Source: Spirochaetales bacterium (lineage in GTDB: Bacteria > Spirochaetota > Spirochaetia > DSM-27196 > SLAA01). Taken from it: DNA of 6,038 bases. Each line of letters begins with the position of its first letter. Position 1 is the stretch's first letter. Of this stretch, positions 5,497 through 6,038 are shown piece by piece. The notes below the pieces were generated by a model. It saw nothing but the letters and a program-made list of their open reading frames with translations. It did no database searches and was not told the DNA's origin. The DNA is taken from assembly GCA_007126415.1 (NCBI GenBank), contig SLBH01000356.1, positions 1 to 6,038 of the forward strand. Direction: 5' to 3'. The position numbers were made by a program, and so were the translations under genes.

Positions 5497-6038
5497 ATGT
5501 CTGATAACTGGAGAATCATATACAATCCCAAAGGCGATACCGCCGATATTCTTGCGTACCCCTCGGCACTGGTCGAGGGGCGCATTTCGGGTAAGTACCT
5601 GCTCTCGGGTGAGCAGCTACCTAACTCACTTGTCGTGCAAGGCGTGAAGCGGCGCGGCATCCTCGCGGGCGCCGACGTCAAGATAGACAAAGAGGCGGCC
5701 GCCAAGAACAATATCGACGTGGCCACAGCAGCGCGCGGCGGACGCGGCTCACCGCAGGCGTTCGGCTCAATGACGCTGTCACAGCTTATGGCGAAGGGCT
5801 CGCGCAAGTACAAAGCCCAAGACCGTGACCCGGATGAGCCCGCGGTACTGCTGTACACCTCCGGCACCACCGGAAAGCCCAAGGGCGTGATTCTCACGCA
5901 CCGCAACTTCATCAACCAGTGCCGCGACAACGTGCAGGAACTCCTCTCGCTCACCGAGAAAGACGTCATGATCGGCGTGTTGCCGCTGTTTCACGTCTAC
6001 GGCCTCGCAAACGGCCTGGTCTCGTCGGTGTACTTTGG
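5497..6038 (+). CDS. AMP-forming acyl-CoA synthetase-like protein, C-terminus beyond the window
   Basis: The first 180 codons of an ANL-superfamily adenylating enzyme, which would convert a carboxylic acid, ATP and CoA to acyl-CoA, AMP and pyrophosphate. The ATP/phosphate-binding loop is perfect: YTSGTTGKPKG (120-130), followed by THRNF. PLFHVYG (163-169) is the conserved motif lining the acyl site. GGAG lies six bases before the ATG, and the gene follows the symporter by 13 bases. Oddity: the phosphate loop falls near residue 120, whereas it usually lies around 160-220, and the first roughly 85 residues do not show the usual opening with its PDKPAL-type and TYxEL-type signatures. MTLSQLMAKGSRK (about 93-105) does resemble the linker just before the loop. 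The preceding frame is fully used by the symporter, so no upstream in-frame extension fits. It may be a shortened or divergent subfamily, or a fusion with an unrecognised N-terminal segment. The call is good for the core, open for substrate and completeness. Confidence 0.85.
   Translation, partial: MSDNWRIIYNPKGDTADILAYPSALVEGRISGKYLLSGEQLPNSLVVQGVKRRGILAGADVKIDKEAAAKNNIDVATAARGGRGSPQAFGSMTLSQLMAKGSRKYKAQDRDPDEPAVLLYTSGTTGKPKGVILTHRNFINQCRDNVQELLSLTEKDVMIGVLPLFHVYGLANGLVSSVYF

Noticed and set aside
4989..5969. Long open frame on the minus strand (326 codons) opposite the symporter and synthetase genes
   Set aside because: It lies antisense to two genes with clear family motifs, has a low-complexity Ser/Arg/Glu-rich product with no recognisable domain, and follows from GC-rich third positions.

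Overview
The window comes from a GC-rich bacterial chromosome. Genes are tightly packed, with good purine-rich ribosome binding sites and strong third-position GC bias, which produces many long shadow frames. Cyclic-di-GMP signalling and Preiss-Handler NAD salvage point to a free-living bacterium, probably with a Gram-negative type of envelope. I cannot fix the phylum from sequence alone; a GC-rich spirochaete or a proteobacterium would both fit. I see no rRNA, tRNA, CRISPR array, insertion sequence or phage gene.

Left part, minus strand (1-2098): a two-gene NAD-salvage operon. A promoter at about 2071-2098 drives pncA (nicotinamidase, 2046-1411). pncB (nicotinate phosphoribosyltransferase) begins at 1409 after a single spacer base and runs off the left edge with 469 codons visible. 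Together they turn nicotinamide into nicotinate and then nicotinate mononucleotide.

Middle, plus strand (2290-3507): a soluble signalling protein diverging from pncA. It has a helical N-terminal region, a GGDEF diguanylate cyclase domain with intact GGEEF active site and RxxD inhibitory site, and a C-terminal PilZ domain with both c-di-GMP-binding motifs. It can plausibly both make and sense c-di-GMP. The 243-bp divergent gap before it (2047-2289) holds the pncA promoter and ribosome binding site; I find no convincing forward promoter there.

Right part, plus strand (3536-6038): a second transcription unit. An 11-bp direct repeat lies just before a near-consensus sigma-70 promoter (TTGACT, 17 bp, TATAAA). 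A leader of about 94 nt follows, with an 8-bp tandem repeat and a terminator-like hairpin plus T-run, possibly an attenuator. Then come a 77-residue two-helix membrane protein, a 511-residue sodium/solute symporter (SSS family), and the first 180 codons of an AMP-forming acyl-CoA synthetase-like protein. The gaps are 21 and 13 nt, so these three are probably one operon. The simplest reading is uptake of an organic acid followed by its activation to a CoA thioester; the substrate is inferred only.

The parts are mostly familiar families. The items most worth a second look are the regulatory leader of the transporter operon, the unassigned small membrane partner, the GGDEF-PilZ fusion, and the unusually short and atypical N-terminus of the acyl-CoA synthetase-like protein.
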